This document shows, piece after piece, positions 38,535 to 47,178 of a stretch of DNA of 50,247 bases. A program made the translations under genes and the position numbers. This stretch comes from an uncultured Christensenellaceae bacterium (GTDB lineage: Bacteria > Bacillota > Clostridia > Christensenellales > UBA3700), in contig CAJUOK010000012.1 in the NCBI GenBank assembly GCA_910588015.1, forward strand, positions 1 to 50,247, in the 5' to 3' direction. The notes under the pieces are model-generated. The model was not told where the DNA came from. It saw only the letters and a program-made list of their open reading frames with translations, and did no database searches. Numbering within the stretch: the stretch's first letter is position 1; each line of letters opens with the position of its first letter.

Positions 38535-40988
38535 ATGGCAAGTTTTTTAGATAAAATAATATCTAAATTTCAAAAAATTGCGGATAAAGCAAACGGCAAT
38601 TCTTTGAGTCAAGAAAGCAATAGCGCGGAAGGAGAAAGATATATTACGCCGGGCATTCCGAAGTTGGCAAGACAAGCCGCTGCCGACGGAATCGTGCTTC
38701 TTAAAAACGACGGAACGTTGCCTATTGGAAGCAACAACAAAATTGCCGTATTCGGTAGGTGTCAAATAAATTATTTCTACGTTGGTTACGGAAGCGGCGG
38801 AGACGTTAATCCGCCGTATAAAATCAGCTTAATGCAAGCGCTTAAAGAAGGTGCGGAGCAAGGAAAGTTTGCGCTTGACGAAAAGCTTGCCGATATTTAT
38901 CAAAGTTGGTGTTCTCGCAAAGAAAATGTGCCATTTGACGGTTGGTGGGGACATTGGCCTATGAATTATCCCGAAATGCCTTTGACTAAAGATATTGTCG
39001 ACGAAGCTTCGAAATCAAGCGACGTTGCTATTGTCGTTATAGGCAGAGCGGCGGGCGAAGATAGGGAAAATGTATTGGAAAAAGGAAGTTACTATCTCAC
39101 CGACGAAGAGCGCAATATGCTTGATTTGGTAACAAACTCTTTTGGCAAAGTCGCGATAGTTATGGATTGCGGCAACTTGATGGATATGGCTTGGACGGAA
39201 GAATACGCAGATAAACTATCCGCTATTTTATTTGTTTGGCAAGGCGGTATGGAGAGCGGACATTCGATTGTCGACGTGTTGTGCGGCGACGTCAATCCAA
39301 GCGGTAAATTGCCCGATACTATTGCAAGAAATTATGCCGACTATCCGTCCTCGGACTGCTTCGGCAACAAAGATTACAACGAATACGGGGAAGATATTTT
39401 TGTGGGGTATAGATATTTCGAAACCTTTTCAAAGGACAAAGTTCTTTATCCGTTTGGTTTCGGTCTGTCATATACACAATTCGATATGAATTTGTTGAGA
39501 TTCGAATTTGACGGCGACGAAGTAAAATGCGCTGTAAAAGTCAAGAATATCGGAGACAAAGCAGGCAGAGATGTCGTACAGCTTTACGCGCAGTGTCCGC
39601 AAGGTAAAATGGGGAAACCTATGCGGGTATTGGTAGGCTTTGCAAAGACGGGTACGCTTCAGCCAAGCCAAGAAGAGGAAATTGAAATAACTTGCAACGT
39701 ATACGATTTTGCAAGTTACGACGATATTGGCGTTACGGGTAACAAACACTGTTACGTTTTGGAACAAGGTAATTATAAGTTTTTTGTAGGCAACAGCGTG
39801 CGCGCGGAAAAAGTTGCGGGAGAATTCTTACTTGAGCAAGATAGAATTATTGAGAAGTTGAATAACGTTTGCGCCGTTAAAATGCCGTTCCAAAGATTTA
39901 AGGCAGTTACGAAAGACGGCGAAACAATTCTTGCTACGGAAACCGTACCGTCGGGAAGCGTCGATATGAAAGAACGAATTCTAAAAAATATGCCGTCGGA
40001 AATCGGGTATAAAGGCGAACTGGGATTTACCTTTGAAGACTTAAAATCCGGCAAGACGGATATTGACGCGTTTATTTCGCAGTTGACTGATAAAGAGCTC
40101 GAAGCTTTGACCAGAGGCGGCGGAGGAATGAACGCTCCGCAGGGCGTGACGGGAAATGCTGGCGCATACGGCGGTATTATTCCGTCGCTTGAGCGCAGAG
40201 GCGTGCCTGCAATCATAACAACCGACGGACCGTCGGGTATAAGAATAGGCAAGTATACGTCGTTGCTTGCCTGCGGCACGGCTCTTGCTTCGACTTGGGA
40301 TATAGATTTGGTAAAAAGTCTGTATGAAAAAATCGGGGAAGAGATGGCGCATTACGGTTCCGACGTGCTACTCGGCGCAGGTATGAATATACACCGCAAT
40401 CCTTTGTGCGGACGCAATTTCGAGTATTTTTCCGAAGACCCGATATTGTCCGGCAAAATGGCTGCCGCTTTCGTCAACGGCGTGCAGAAGAACGGTAAGG
40501 CTGCCTGTCCGAAGCATTTTGCTTGTAACAATCAAGAGGTAAATCGTAACTACAACGACAGCAGAGTGTCGGAAAGAGCTTTGAGAGAAATATATCTAAA
40601 GGGCTTTGAGATTTGCGTCAAAGAAAGCAAACCTTTAAATATTATGACTTCTTACAACAAGATTAACGGAGTTTGGTCGCACTATAACTATGACCTCACG
40701 ACAACCGTATTAAGGGAAGAATGGGGATATGACGGCTTGGTTATCACGGATTGGTGGATGAGAAAGAGCAAAAGTCCTGAGTTTCCCAAAATTCAAACGC
40801 ACGCATATCGAGTCAGAGCGCAGGTCGACGTATTTATGCCGGGTAATCATAGCAGGACGGCAAGAAATTACAAATCAGACGGCACGTTGCTTTCGACTTT
40901 GAATAAAGACGGCGGGATTACGAGAGGGGAATTGGAGCGTACGGCAAAGAATACTTTAAAAATAACTCTCAAGATAAAAAAATCGTGA
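38535..40988 (+). CDS. Circularly permuted family GH3 beta-glycosidase
   Basis: An 817-residue intracellular enzyme (no signal peptide). The start at MASFLDKI was chosen for GAGAGG eight bases upstream; an earlier in-frame ATG at 38421 has none. The domain order is inverted compared with ordinary GH3: the alpha/beta C-domain comes first (ARQAAADGIVLLKNDGTLPI at about 45-64, then AGEDREN and FGFGLSYTQF), next the Fn3-like domain (about 300-420). The (beta/alpha)8 domain comes last (ITTDGPSGIRIG, NIHRNPLCGRNFEYFSEDP, KHFACNNQE). The nucleophile is the Asp in VITDWW, near residue 739. This inverted arrangement is known from rumen and gut Clostridia. Beta-glucosidase activity is most likely, other beta-glycosides possible. 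Confidence 0.92.
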   Translation: MASFLDKIISKFQKIADKANGNSLSQESNSAEGERYITPGIPKLARQAAADGIVLLKNDGTLPIGSNNKIAVFGRCQINYFYVGYGSGGDVNPPYKISLMQALKEGAEQGKFALDEKLADIYQSWCSRKENVPFDGWWGHWPMNYPEMPLTKDIVDEASKSSDVAIVVIGRAAGEDRENVLEKGSYYLTDEERNMLDLVTNSFGKVAIVMDCGNLMDMAWTEEYADKLSAILFVWQGGMESGHSIVDVLCGDVNPSGKLPDTIARNYADYPSSDCFGNKDYNEYGEDIFVGYRYFETFSKDKVLYPFGFGLSYTQFDMNLLRFEFDGDEVKCAVKVKNIGDKAGRDVVQLYAQCPQGKMGKPMRVLVGFAKTGTLQPSQEEEIEITCNVYDFASYDDIGVTGNKHCYVLEQGNYKFFVGNSVRAEKVAGEFLLEQDRIIEKLNNVCAVKMPFQRFKAVTKDGETILATETVPSGSVDMKERILKNMPSEIGYKGELGFTFEDLKSGKTDIDAFISQLTDKELEALTRGGGGMNAPQGVTGNAGAYGGIIPSLERRGVPAIITTDGPSGIRIGKYTSLLACGTALASTWDIDLVKSLYEKIGEEMAHYGSDVLLGAGMNIHRNPLCGRNFEYFSEDPILSGKMAAAFVNGVQKNGKAACPKHFACNNQEVNRNYNDSRVSERALREIYLKGFEICVKESKPLNIMTSYNKINGVWSHYNYDLTTTVLREEWGYDGLVITDWWMRKSKSPEFPKIQTHAYRVRAQVDVFMPGNHSRTARNYKSDGTLLSTLNKDGGITRGELERTAKNTLKITLKIKKS

Positions 40989-41044
40989 TTTTGGAGCGTG
41001 TATTGTCAAATTTATATTAAAATGTCTGAAGACGATACAAAACG

Positions 41045-41073
41045 TTGACAAAATATGATGTTCGTAATAAAAT
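41045..41073 (+). promoter_or_regulatory. Promoter of the SDR gene
   Basis: TTGACA (41045-41050), a 17-base spacer and TAAAAT (41068-41073), about 58 bases before the ATG. Confidence 0.65.
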
Positions 41074-41130
41074 ATTACCGTTATAAAAAACTAAAATAAT
41101 TTTGTTAAATATGATTTATAGGTGATAGGT

Positions 41131-42084
41131 ATGACAAAGAAATGGCTTTATGGAAGGAACGTGGTGCTCACCGGTTGTTCTACCGGAATGGGCAAAGAAG
41201 TCCTTATGATTTTAGTGAAGAAATACGGCTGCAATGTTATGGGCGTTGCTAGAAACAAGACGAAGCTTGACGAACTCAAAGCCGAGCTTGGCGACAAGTT
41301 CAGCTATCGCAGATTCAATATTTCAGACTTGCAGGCTTGGAAAGATTTTGCTCAAGAGCTCGAAGATATGGGATTTGCGACTGATATTCTTATCAATAAT
41401 GCAGGTATGATACAGCCGTTCGGACAGTACAACGATTTGACGGATGACCAAATCAAAAAAGTAGTGGATACCAATCTTATGAGCGTGGTTTACGGCTGCA
41501 AGGCTATGCTGCCCGCTATTAAGAAATCAAAATACGGATATATATGCAACGTTGCCAGCGCGTCGGCTATTTTGCCTGTCGGCGGCGAGAGTATTTATTC
41601 TGCGACAAAGGGCGGCGTTTGGGCGCTTACCGAATGCTTGGCGCAGGAGTTGAGAGGATTCGGCATCGGCGTATCGTGCGTAATGCCTGGACCTGTCAAG
41701 ACGGATATATACAAAGCAAGAGAGGGAGAAGGCGGTCCCAAAGCCGATTCGCTCGTTGAGAATATAGGAATAACTGCTCATACGGCTGGTAAGAAGATAG
41801 TCAAGGCTATACGCAAGGGAAAGGTCAGAGTGGTGACCGACGCTGTTGCGGGACTTATGGATTTCGGTATGAGACTTTGTCCGTCTTTGACTTGCAAGGC
41901 AACGGGTAGTCTTATTAAAAAGTTCTCTCCGAAAATTGCTTCTTTCAAACCTATTTACGCAGAGCAGATAGAGAACAAAAAGGCAATCAAGCAGATGAAG
42001 AAAGACAGAAAAAAGACCGTCTACAAAAAACTGGAACAAGTGCCGGAAGGAAGCTTTAAAAACGACGACTTGACAAACGTATAA
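41131..42084 (+). CDS. Short-chain dehydrogenase/reductase (SDR)
   Basis: A 317-residue classical SDR. The cofactor loop is TGCSTGMGKE (TGxxxGxG) at about 14-23, the NNAG motif is at 89-92, and the catalytic residues are Ser143, Tyr156 and Lys160 in SIYSATKGG. Arg-containing ARNKT after strand 2 suggests NADP(H). The C-terminal ~70 residues are a basic, hydrophobic extension (CPSLTCKATGSLIKKF, then QMKKDRKKTVYKK) as in membrane-associated SDRs acting on lipids or ketones. AGGTGATAGG precedes the chosen ATG; the frame is open three codons further. The substrate is unknown. Confidence 0.88.
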   Translation: MTKKWLYGRNVVLTGCSTGMGKEVLMILVKKYGCNVMGVARNKTKLDELKAELGDKFSYRRFNISDLQAWKDFAQELEDMGFATDILINNAGMIQPFGQYNDLTDDQIKKVVDTNLMSVVYGCKAMLPAIKKSKYGYICNVASASAILPVGGESIYSATKGGVWALTECLAQELRGFGIGVSCVMPGPVKTDIYKAREGEGGPKADSLVENIGITAHTAGKKIVKAIRKGKVRVVTDAVAGLMDFGMRLCPSLTCKATGSLIKKFSPKIASFKPIYAEQIENKKAIKQMKKDRKKTVYKKLEQVPEGSFKNDDLTNV

Positions 42085-42171
42085 AGGATATAATAATAAA
42101 TAAAATTTGGGATATAAAATATATATGGTAAAACTGTATATATTTAAACTGAATAAATTAGTAAAAAGTAT

Positions 42172-42200
42172 TTGACACGCCCCGAGCAGTGTGCTAAAAT
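42172..42200 (+). promoter_or_regulatory. Promoter of rpmG-secE-nusG
   Basis: TTGACA (42172-42177), a 17-base spacer and TAAAAT (42195-42200). The 40-base leader contains a small CACC/GGTG hairpin followed by seven T's (42229-42235 region) just before the GGAGGTG ribosome binding site, which could be a weak attenuator. Confidence 0.75.
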
Positions 42201-42246
42201 GTAAAAGCACCTACTATGGGGTGTAATTTTTTTGGAGGTGTTGTTC

Positions 42247-42396
42247 ATGACAACAAGAATTACCTTGGCTTGTACAGAATGTAAGCAACGCAATTACGAT
42301 ACATATAAGAACAAAAAGAATACTCCCGACAGATTGGAAATCAAGAAGTATTGTAAGTTCTGTAAAAAGACGACTCTGCATAAAGAGACCAAGTAA
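42247..42396 (+). CDS. rpmG: 50S ribosomal protein L33
   Basis: A 49-residue protein beginning MTTRITLACTECKQRNY and ending HKETK. Two Cys pairs (CTEC and CKFC) form the zinc ribbon, so this is the Zn-binding (C+) form. GGAGGTG lies nine bases before the ATG. Its place directly before secE and nusG is the standard bacterial order. Confidence 0.97.
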   Translation: MTTRITLACTECKQRNYDTYKNKKNTPDRLEIKKYCKFCKKTTLHKETK

Positions 42397-42408
42397 TAGG
42401 AGACTTTT

Positions 42409-42765
42409 ATGGCAAAGAAAAATAAAAATCAGATGGTTGCGTCGGAAGAGTTGGTGTCAAATGCGCCTCTCAAAAATGCTGACTTGAGCGCCGAGAATAC
42501 TTCGACGAAACAAGCCAAGCCCGGCAAGGGACCTAAAAATAAAAAGGGAGATAAAAAAATCGGCGCGGGCGCAAGAATGAGAAAAGCCTTCAAAGAGATG
42601 TTTTCCGAGCTTAAAAAGGTCAATTGGCCTACGGCAAAGAAGACTGCGTCGATGTTCGGTATCGTCATTGTCGTCGTACTGTTCTTCCTTGTTATTATAT
42701 CTGCATTTGATTACGGAATTATGCAGCTTATCAAACTTTTGATGGACGCTTCCGTGAATAGCTGA
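42409..42765 (+). CDS. secE: Preprotein translocase subunit SecE
   Basis: This is the essential small membrane subunit of SecYEG. The core is FKEMFSELKKVNWPTAKKTASMF (amphipathic helix with the conserved VxWPT) followed by one membrane helix (about 82-105). A 55-residue Lys-rich, low-complexity N-terminal extension (PGKGPKNKKGDKK) makes it longer (118 residues) than the usual ~60-70 of Firmicutes. It lies 12 bases after rpmG. Confidence 0.95.
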   Translation: MAKKNKNQMVASEELVSNAPLKNADLSAENTSTKQAKPGKGPKNKKGDKKIGAGARMRKAFKEMFSELKKVNWPTAKKTASMFGIVIVVVLFFLVIISAFDYGIMQLIKLLMDASVNS

Positions 42766-42777
42766 TAGGAGGACGAT

Positions 42778-43323
42778 ATGGAAGATATGGAAAACATAAA
42801 CGGCGTCGAACCAAAATGGTATATTCTTCAGACGCAGTTTGGATACGAATCGATAGCAGAATCGTCGCTCAGACAGCTTGTTGAGCTCAATAATTTGCAA
42901 GATTATATTCTTGATATCGTTGTTCCTGAGGAGGAAGAGACGGTGGAGAGAAACGGTAAGCTCAAACTTGTCAAGCACAAAAAATATCCCAATTACGTGT
43001 TTATCAAAATGGTATACACAAAACAAATTTGGTATATGGTGCGTAATACCAGAGGTATCAAAGATTTTTGCAGCGGATACGACGGAAAACCTTTGCCTAT
43101 GAGCGAAGAAGAAGTCAAGAGAGCTCAACTTGAAAAAGTGACGATAGAAGACCTTGATATCAAAGTCGGAGACACGATAAAGATAATGAGCGGTCCGCTC
43201 AAAGATTTTATCGGCGAAATAAAAGAAATCAAAGCCGACATAGAAAAAGTCAAAGTATCTGTTATGATGTTTGGCAGAGAAACCACTGTAGAGCTTGATT
43301 TCGCTCAAATCGAAAAATTATAA
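42778..43323 (+). CDS. nusG: Transcription termination/antitermination factor NusG
   Basis: This factor binds RNA polymerase and modulates pausing, Rho action and coupling to ribosomes. The NGN domain (residues 10-~115) begins PKWYILQTQFGYE and contains KKYPNYVFIKMV and the VRNTRGIKDF segment. The C-terminal KOW domain (VGDTIKIMSGPLKDFIGEIKEI) is complete. The 181 residues are a normal length. TAGGAGG precedes the ATG, 12 bases after secE. Confidence 0.96.
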   Translation: MEDMENINGVEPKWYILQTQFGYESIAESSLRQLVELNNLQDYILDIVVPEEEETVERNGKLKLVKHKKYPNYVFIKMVYTKQIWYMVRNTRGIKDFCSGYDGKPLPMSEEEVKRAQLEKVTIEDLDIKVGDTIKIMSGPLKDFIGEIKEIKADIEKVKVSVMMFGRETTVELDFAQIEKL

Positions 43324-43336
43324 TTTTTGACAACAA

Positions 43337-43404
43337 TCGCTTTATGCGATTTGGGAGAGGCGTAAAATCTTCAATGCGACCTCGTTAATACCACGATTGC
43401 TAGG
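43337..43404 (+). promoter_or_regulatory. rplK-rplA leader, candidate L1-binding autoregulatory site
   Basis: The 92-base gap between nusG and rplK holds GGGAGAGGCGTAAAATC and GCGACCTCGTTAATACCACG before AGGAGG. The phrase CCTCGTTAATACCACGAT is of the kind seen ahead of rplK in Firmicutes, where L1 represses the operon through an rRNA-like fold. No terminator or new promoter is obvious here. Confidence 0.45.
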
Positions 43405-43415
43405 AGGTAAACACT

Positions 43416-43841
43416 ATGGCAAAGAAAATTAAGGCAGTTGTAAAACTTCAACTTCCCGCAGGCAAGGCAACTCCGGGACCACCCGTAGGTTCCACGCTCG
43501 GTCCTCACGGAATCAATATTCCGGGATTTACCAAAGAATTCAATGAGAAGACGAGAGGTCAGGAAGGTTTGATTCTTCCGGTAGTAATGACGATTTACGA
43601 AGACCGTTCGTTTACGTTTATTCTCAAAACTCCGCCGGCTGCGGTTCTTATCAAAAAAGCGTGCGGTTTGCAAAGCGGCAGCGCTAAACCCAACAAAGAC
43701 AAAGTTGCAAAGCTCACGCAGGCTCAGCTTGAAGAGATTGCAAAGACCAAGATGCCGGATATTACGGCAGGCAGTCTTGAAGCGGCAAAAAAGACCATCG
43801 CAGGTACGGCTCGTTCTATGGGCGTGCTCGTCGAGGAATAA
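43416..43841 (+). CDS. rplK: 50S ribosomal protein L11
   Basis: A 141-residue protein with the family's opening KKIKAVVKLQLPAGKATPGPPVG and the C-terminal 23S rRNA-binding domain (TPPAAVLIKKACGLQSGS; AGTARSMGV). It forms the GTPase-associated centre with L10 and L7/L12. AGGAGG precedes the ATG. Confidence 0.97.
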   Translation: MAKKIKAVVKLQLPAGKATPGPPVGSTLGPHGINIPGFTKEFNEKTRGQEGLILPVVMTIYEDRSFTFILKTPPAAVLIKKACGLQSGSAKPNKDKVAKLTQAQLEEIAKTKMPDITAGSLEAAKKTIAGTARSMGVLVEE

Positions 43842-43857
43842 TCGGGAGGCTTGAAGT

Positions 43858-44544
43858 ATGAAACAGAGTAAAAGATATATTGAAGCGCAAAAGCTTGTAG
43901 ACACAAGCAAGGCATATGAGCCTCAAGAGGCAATGCAGACCGTTATCAATACGGCAACGGCAAAATTCGACGAGTCTATCGAACTTCACGTTAGATTGGG
44001 CGTTGATTCCAGACACGCAGACCAACAGGTCAGAGGCGTTGTAGTACTTCCTCACGGAACGGGCAAAACTCAAAGAGTTTTGGTTATCGCAAAGGGAGCG
44101 AAGGCTGACGAAGCTACGGCTGCAGGCGCCGACTACGTAGGCGGAGAAGAATACATTAACAAAATCAAGAACGAAAACTGGTTTGATTTCGACGTGTGTG
44201 TAACCACTCCCGAAATGATGGGCTTGGTAGGTAGAATCGGTAAGATTTTGGGACCTAAGGGCTTGATGCCTAACCCCAAATCCGGTACGGTTACTATGGA
44301 CGTTACAAAGGCTGTCAAGGAAATTAAAGCAGGTAAAGTAGAATACAGACTTGATAAGACTAACATTATTCACGTTGCTATCGGCAAAAAGTCTTTCGGC
44401 GCAGAAAAGCTTGTTGACAACTACAACACGATTTTCGACGCTATTGTCAAGGCAAAGCCTGCCGCTGCTAAAGGTCAGTACATCAAGAGCGCGACCGTTA
44501 CCAGCACAATGGGTCCCGGCGTTAAGTTGGCTGTTAAGATGTAA
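43858..44544 (+). CDS. rplA: 50S ribosomal protein L1
   Basis: A 228-residue protein with LHVRLGVDSRHADQQVRG, the KGLMPNPKSGTV signature and a C-terminal TSTMGPGVKL. It builds the L1 stalk and typically represses its own operon. It lies 16 bases after rplK with GGGAGG as ribosome binding site. Confidence 0.97.
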   Translation: MKQSKRYIEAQKLVDTSKAYEPQEAMQTVINTATAKFDESIELHVRLGVDSRHADQQVRGVVVLPHGTGKTQRVLVIAKGAKADEATAAGADYVGGEEYINKIKNENWFDFDVCVTTPEMMGLVGRIGKILGPKGLMPNPKSGTVTMDVTKAVKEIKAGKVEYRLDKTNIIHVAIGKKSFGAEKLVDNYNTIFDAIVKAKPAAAKGQYIKSATVTSTMGPGVKLAVKM

Positions 44545-44585
44545 TTTAATCAATGCCGAAATTTTGCAAATATGCGTCAAATCGG

Positions 44586-44614
44586 TTGACAATTAATTGC
44601 AAACAAATTATTAT
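44586..44614 (+). promoter_or_regulatory. Promoter of rplJL
   Basis: TTGACA (44586-44591), a 17-base spacer and TATTAT (44609-44614) give a start near 44621, twelve bases before the L10 leader. Confidence 0.7.
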
Positions 44615-44632
44615 ATAAAAGCAAAATATCTT

Positions 44633-44728
44633 GCCAAAGACAGCAAGCGCGAGCAATCGCTTAATTTCTTGCCGAGGTAGGGATTGAATCTTTGAATTCT
44701 CACCCTCTATGTCTTTGGCATAGAGGGT
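44633..44728 (+). ncRNA. L10 (rplJ) leader with attenuator hairpin
   Basis: GCCAAAGAC (44633-44641) pairs with GTCTTTGGC (44711-44719), closing the L10 leader fold; inside is the family phrase TTGCCGAGGTAGGGA. The second partner also forms the loop of an attenuator hairpin: ACCCTCTATG (44702-44711), loop TCTTTGG, CATAGAGGGT (44719-44728). The two folds cannot coexist, as expected for control by L10(L12)4. The T run after the hairpin is short (TAATTTTAT), so termination may be weak. Confidence 0.85.
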
Positions 44729-44748
44729 AATTTTATAGGAGGTAAAAA

Positions 44749-45261
44749 ATGTCAGAAGAAAGAAAGTCAGAAGCCAGAGTTCAGAAAGAACAGCACGTTG
44801 AAGAAATCAAGAATATGATAAAGAGCTGCAACGGTATGGTAGTCGTATCTTATCAAGGCATTTCCGTTGCGGACGATACTCAACTCAGAAGTAAATTCAG
44901 AGCGGAAAACGTTCAGTACAAAGTACTTAAAAACAGACTTGTTCTTCGCGCTATGCAAGAACTTGGCATTGAAGGATTCGACAATCATCTCGAAGGTTCG
45001 TCCGCTTTTGCATTTGCAAACGGCGACGCTCTCGCGGCGGCTAAAATAGTAGTTGAACAAGGAAAGACAATCAAAGCTCTCAAAGCTAAGTGCGGTCTTA
45101 TGGACGGCGCGTATATCGACGAAACCGTCGTTACAAAATTAGCGTCTATTCCGTCCAAGGAAGTACTTCTCGCGCAACTTCTCGGTATGCTCCAAAGTCC
45201 TATCAGCGGATTTGCAAGAGCTATACAACAGATTGCAGAGAAGCAAGAAGCTCAAGCGTAA
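44749..45261 (+). CDS. rplJ: 50S ribosomal protein L10
   Basis: This is the stalk base protein that holds the L7/L12 dimers. N-terminal NMIKSCNGMVVVSYQGISVADDTQLRSKFR and YKVLKNRLVLRAM are the rRNA-binding part; the C-terminal helix FARAIQQIAEKQ carries L7/L12. The 170 residues are a normal length. AGGAGG lies eight bases before the ATG, right after the attenuator hairpin. Confidence 0.97.
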   Translation: MSEERKSEARVQKEQHVEEIKNMIKSCNGMVVVSYQGISVADDTQLRSKFRAENVQYKVLKNRLVLRAMQELGIEGFDNHLEGSSAFAFANGDALAAAKIVVEQGKTIKALKAKCGLMDGAYIDETVVTKLASIPSKEVLLAQLLGMLQSPISGFARAIQQIAEKQEAQA

Positions 45262-45338
45262 TTTGAGTATAAAAAGAACAATCGCCGTATGACGGCAAAA
45301 ATAAATTAAAATCAACATTTAATCGGAGGAATATAAAA

Positions 45339-45713
45339 ATGGCAGATATAGCTAAAATGATTGAAGAAATCAAAGGAATGACAGTACTCGAACTTAACGA
45401 TTTGGTTAAGGCTATCGAAACAGAATTCGGAGTAAGCGCGGCAGCTATGGCAGTTGCAGCTCCGGCAGCAGGCGGTGCAGCAGCTCCCGCAGCAGAAGAG
45501 AAGACGGAATTCGACGTTATTTTGAAGGCTGCAGGTCCCAACAAGATGGCAGTTATCAAACTTGTTAAGGATTTGACCGGCGCAGGTCTTAAGGACGCTA
45601 AAGATATGGTTGACAATGCTCCCAAGGCTCTCAAAGAGGGTATATCCAAAGAAGCTGCAGACGAAATCGCAGGCAAGCTTAAGGAAGCAGGCGCTGAAGT
45701 CGAAATTAAGTAA
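45339..45713 (+). CDS. rplL: 50S ribosomal protein L7/L12
   Basis: A 124-residue protein: N-terminal dimer domain (IEEIKGMTVLELNDLVKAIE), an Ala/Pro hinge and the C-terminal factor-binding domain with KTEFDVILKAAGPNKMAVIK and LKDAKDMVDNAPK. Next to it lies a terminator and not rpoB, so the usual rplJL-rpoBC link is broken here. Confidence 0.97.
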   Translation: MADIAKMIEEIKGMTVLELNDLVKAIETEFGVSAAAMAVAAPAAGGAAAPAAEEKTEFDVILKAAGPNKMAVIKLVKDLTGAGLKDAKDMVDNAPKALKEGISKEAADEIAGKLKEAGAEVEIK

Positions 45714-45742
45714 TAAACTTTTTGACAATCATAAACAAATCA

Positions 45743-45773
45743 AGAGTATGGTATTTTGCCATACTCTTTTTGC
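45743..45773 (+). terminator. Terminator after rplL
   Basis: AGAGTATGG and CCATACTCT form a 9-bp stem with a short T-rich loop, followed by TTTTTG. The rest of 45774-45956 shows no feature that I can name. Confidence 0.85.
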
Positions 45774-45956
45774 TTTACTATTTTTATACTTTTTCAACGA
45801 TTTGAAAATGAGTTTGACAGAGTAAATTGCCAAGCCGTTTTAGATAAATAAAAAGTATCGTAATATCTAATATTCAAGAGAGTTATTCGGCGATGGCGAT
45901 ATAGGTCGATAAGAGACTAATAATGTAAAAGCGACGTATAAAACGCGACGTTAGTA

Positions 45957-45985
45957 TTGACGAAAAACACTTTTTGTGGTAAAAT
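45957..45985 (+). promoter_or_regulatory. Promoter of hisC
   Basis: TTGACG (45957-45962), a 17-base spacer and TAAAAT (45980-45985), about 40 bases before the ATG. Confidence 0.65.
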
Positions 45986-46023
45986 TTTCTTACGCGAAAA
46001 TAACGTAGATTGCGGAGAATAGT

Positions 46024-47088
46024 ATGAATTATCTATCGAAGATTTGCAGAACTACCCAGCCTTATATGGCTGCAGAACAGCCGTTGGATAGGGAATATAT
46101 CAAGCTAAATACCAACGGGAGTCCGTATCCGCCTTGCAAAGGCGTTGAAGAATCGCTTAAAAGTATCGACACAGAAAGGCTGAATGCGTATCCCGACGCG
46201 CAAAATTCGGCGTTGGCAGAAGAGATAGCAAAAAAGCACGGTTTGGCAAAAGAAAACGTATTTGTAGGCAATGGCGCAGACGAAGTGCTTTCATTGTGCT
46301 TTCCGACTTTTTTCGATAAAGAAGGCGACGGAGTCGCATACGCAGACGTAACGTATTCGTTTTATAAGATTTGGGCAAAACTCTTTGAAATACCTTCGGT
46401 AATAGTTCCGTTGGGAGACGATTTTAAGGCAGACGTTTCGCAATTCAAGCAGACAAAATGTCAGGGTATGATAATTTGCAATCCCAATTTGCCTACGGGA
46501 TTGATAGTCAACCGACTTGATTTGATGGCTATTATAGAGGCAAATCCCGAAAAAATAATTATTATCGACGAGGCATACGCTGATTTTTGCAATTGCTCGA
46601 TGGCTAATTACGTCAGCAAATATCCCAATTTGTTGATTGTCAAGACGCTTTCCAAAGCATATTCTTTGGCGGGAGCAAGATGCGGTTACGCAATAGGAGA
46701 CGCTACGCTTATCAACGGACTCAAAACAGTCAAAGATTCTTTCAACTGTTACAACGTCAACTATTTGACGGAGACAATAGCAATAAAAGCATTGCAAGAT
46801 ACGGAGTATGTCAATTCCTGTATAGACAAAATTATCACAGAGAGAGATTTGGTTGCCGACGAGTTGCGCGGACTGGGTTTTGAAGTTTTGCAATCAAATG
46901 CAAATTTCTTATTCGCAAAACATTCGGAGCGTCCCGCAAGCGAACTGTATTATCAGCTCAAGACCAACGGGGTGTTGGTAAGACATTATAATATGGCTCG
47001 AATCGACAATTATCTATGCATAACCGTAGGCTCGAAAGAGCAAATGAAAGTATTGATTAAGACTCTTAAGACGATATTGAACGGTTGA
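46024..47088 (+). CDS. hisC: Histidinol-phosphate aminotransferase (class II PLP enzyme)
   Basis: A 354-residue fold-type I aminotransferase. It shows IKLNTNGSPYPP, RLNAYPDAQ, VGNGADEVL, CNPNLPTG and the PLP-binding Lys211 in TLSKAYSLAGARCG. These match HisC, which makes L-histidinol phosphate from imidazole acetol phosphate. No other his genes are in view, so a role in another aromatic or amino-acid transamination, or in cobalamin side-chain synthesis (CobD-like), cannot be excluded. It is monocistronic, ended by a hairpin at 47143. Confidence 0.85.
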   Translation: MNYLSKICRTTQPYMAAEQPLDREYIKLNTNGSPYPPCKGVEESLKSIDTERLNAYPDAQNSALAEEIAKKHGLAKENVFVGNGADEVLSLCFPTFFDKEGDGVAYADVTYSFYKIWAKLFEIPSVIVPLGDDFKADVSQFKQTKCQGMIICNPNLPTGLIVNRLDLMAIIEANPEKIIIIDEAYADFCNCSMANYVSKYPNLLIVKTLSKAYSLAGARCGYAIGDATLINGLKTVKDSFNCYNVNYLTETIAIKALQDTEYVNSCIDKIITERDLVADELRGLGFEVLQSNANFLFAKHSERPASELYYQLKTNGVLVRHYNMARIDNYLCITVGSKEQMKVLIKTLKTILNG

Positions 47089-47142
47089 GTTTAGCGCAAA
47101 GAAAACTTTCGACAAAAATAGACCAAATTAAAAAAAATATTC

Positions 47143-47176
47143 AAAGATACTACTTGAAAAAAGTGGTATCTTTTTT
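47143..47176 (+). terminator. Terminator ending directly before the next start codon
   Basis: AAAGATACTACTT (47143-47155) and AAGTGGTATCTTT (47161-47173) form a 13-bp stem with one G-U pair and a 5-base loop, and TTTTTT overlaps its end. The ATG of the following gene begins at 47179, two bases after the run. Confidence 0.8.
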
Positions 47177-47178
47177 GT

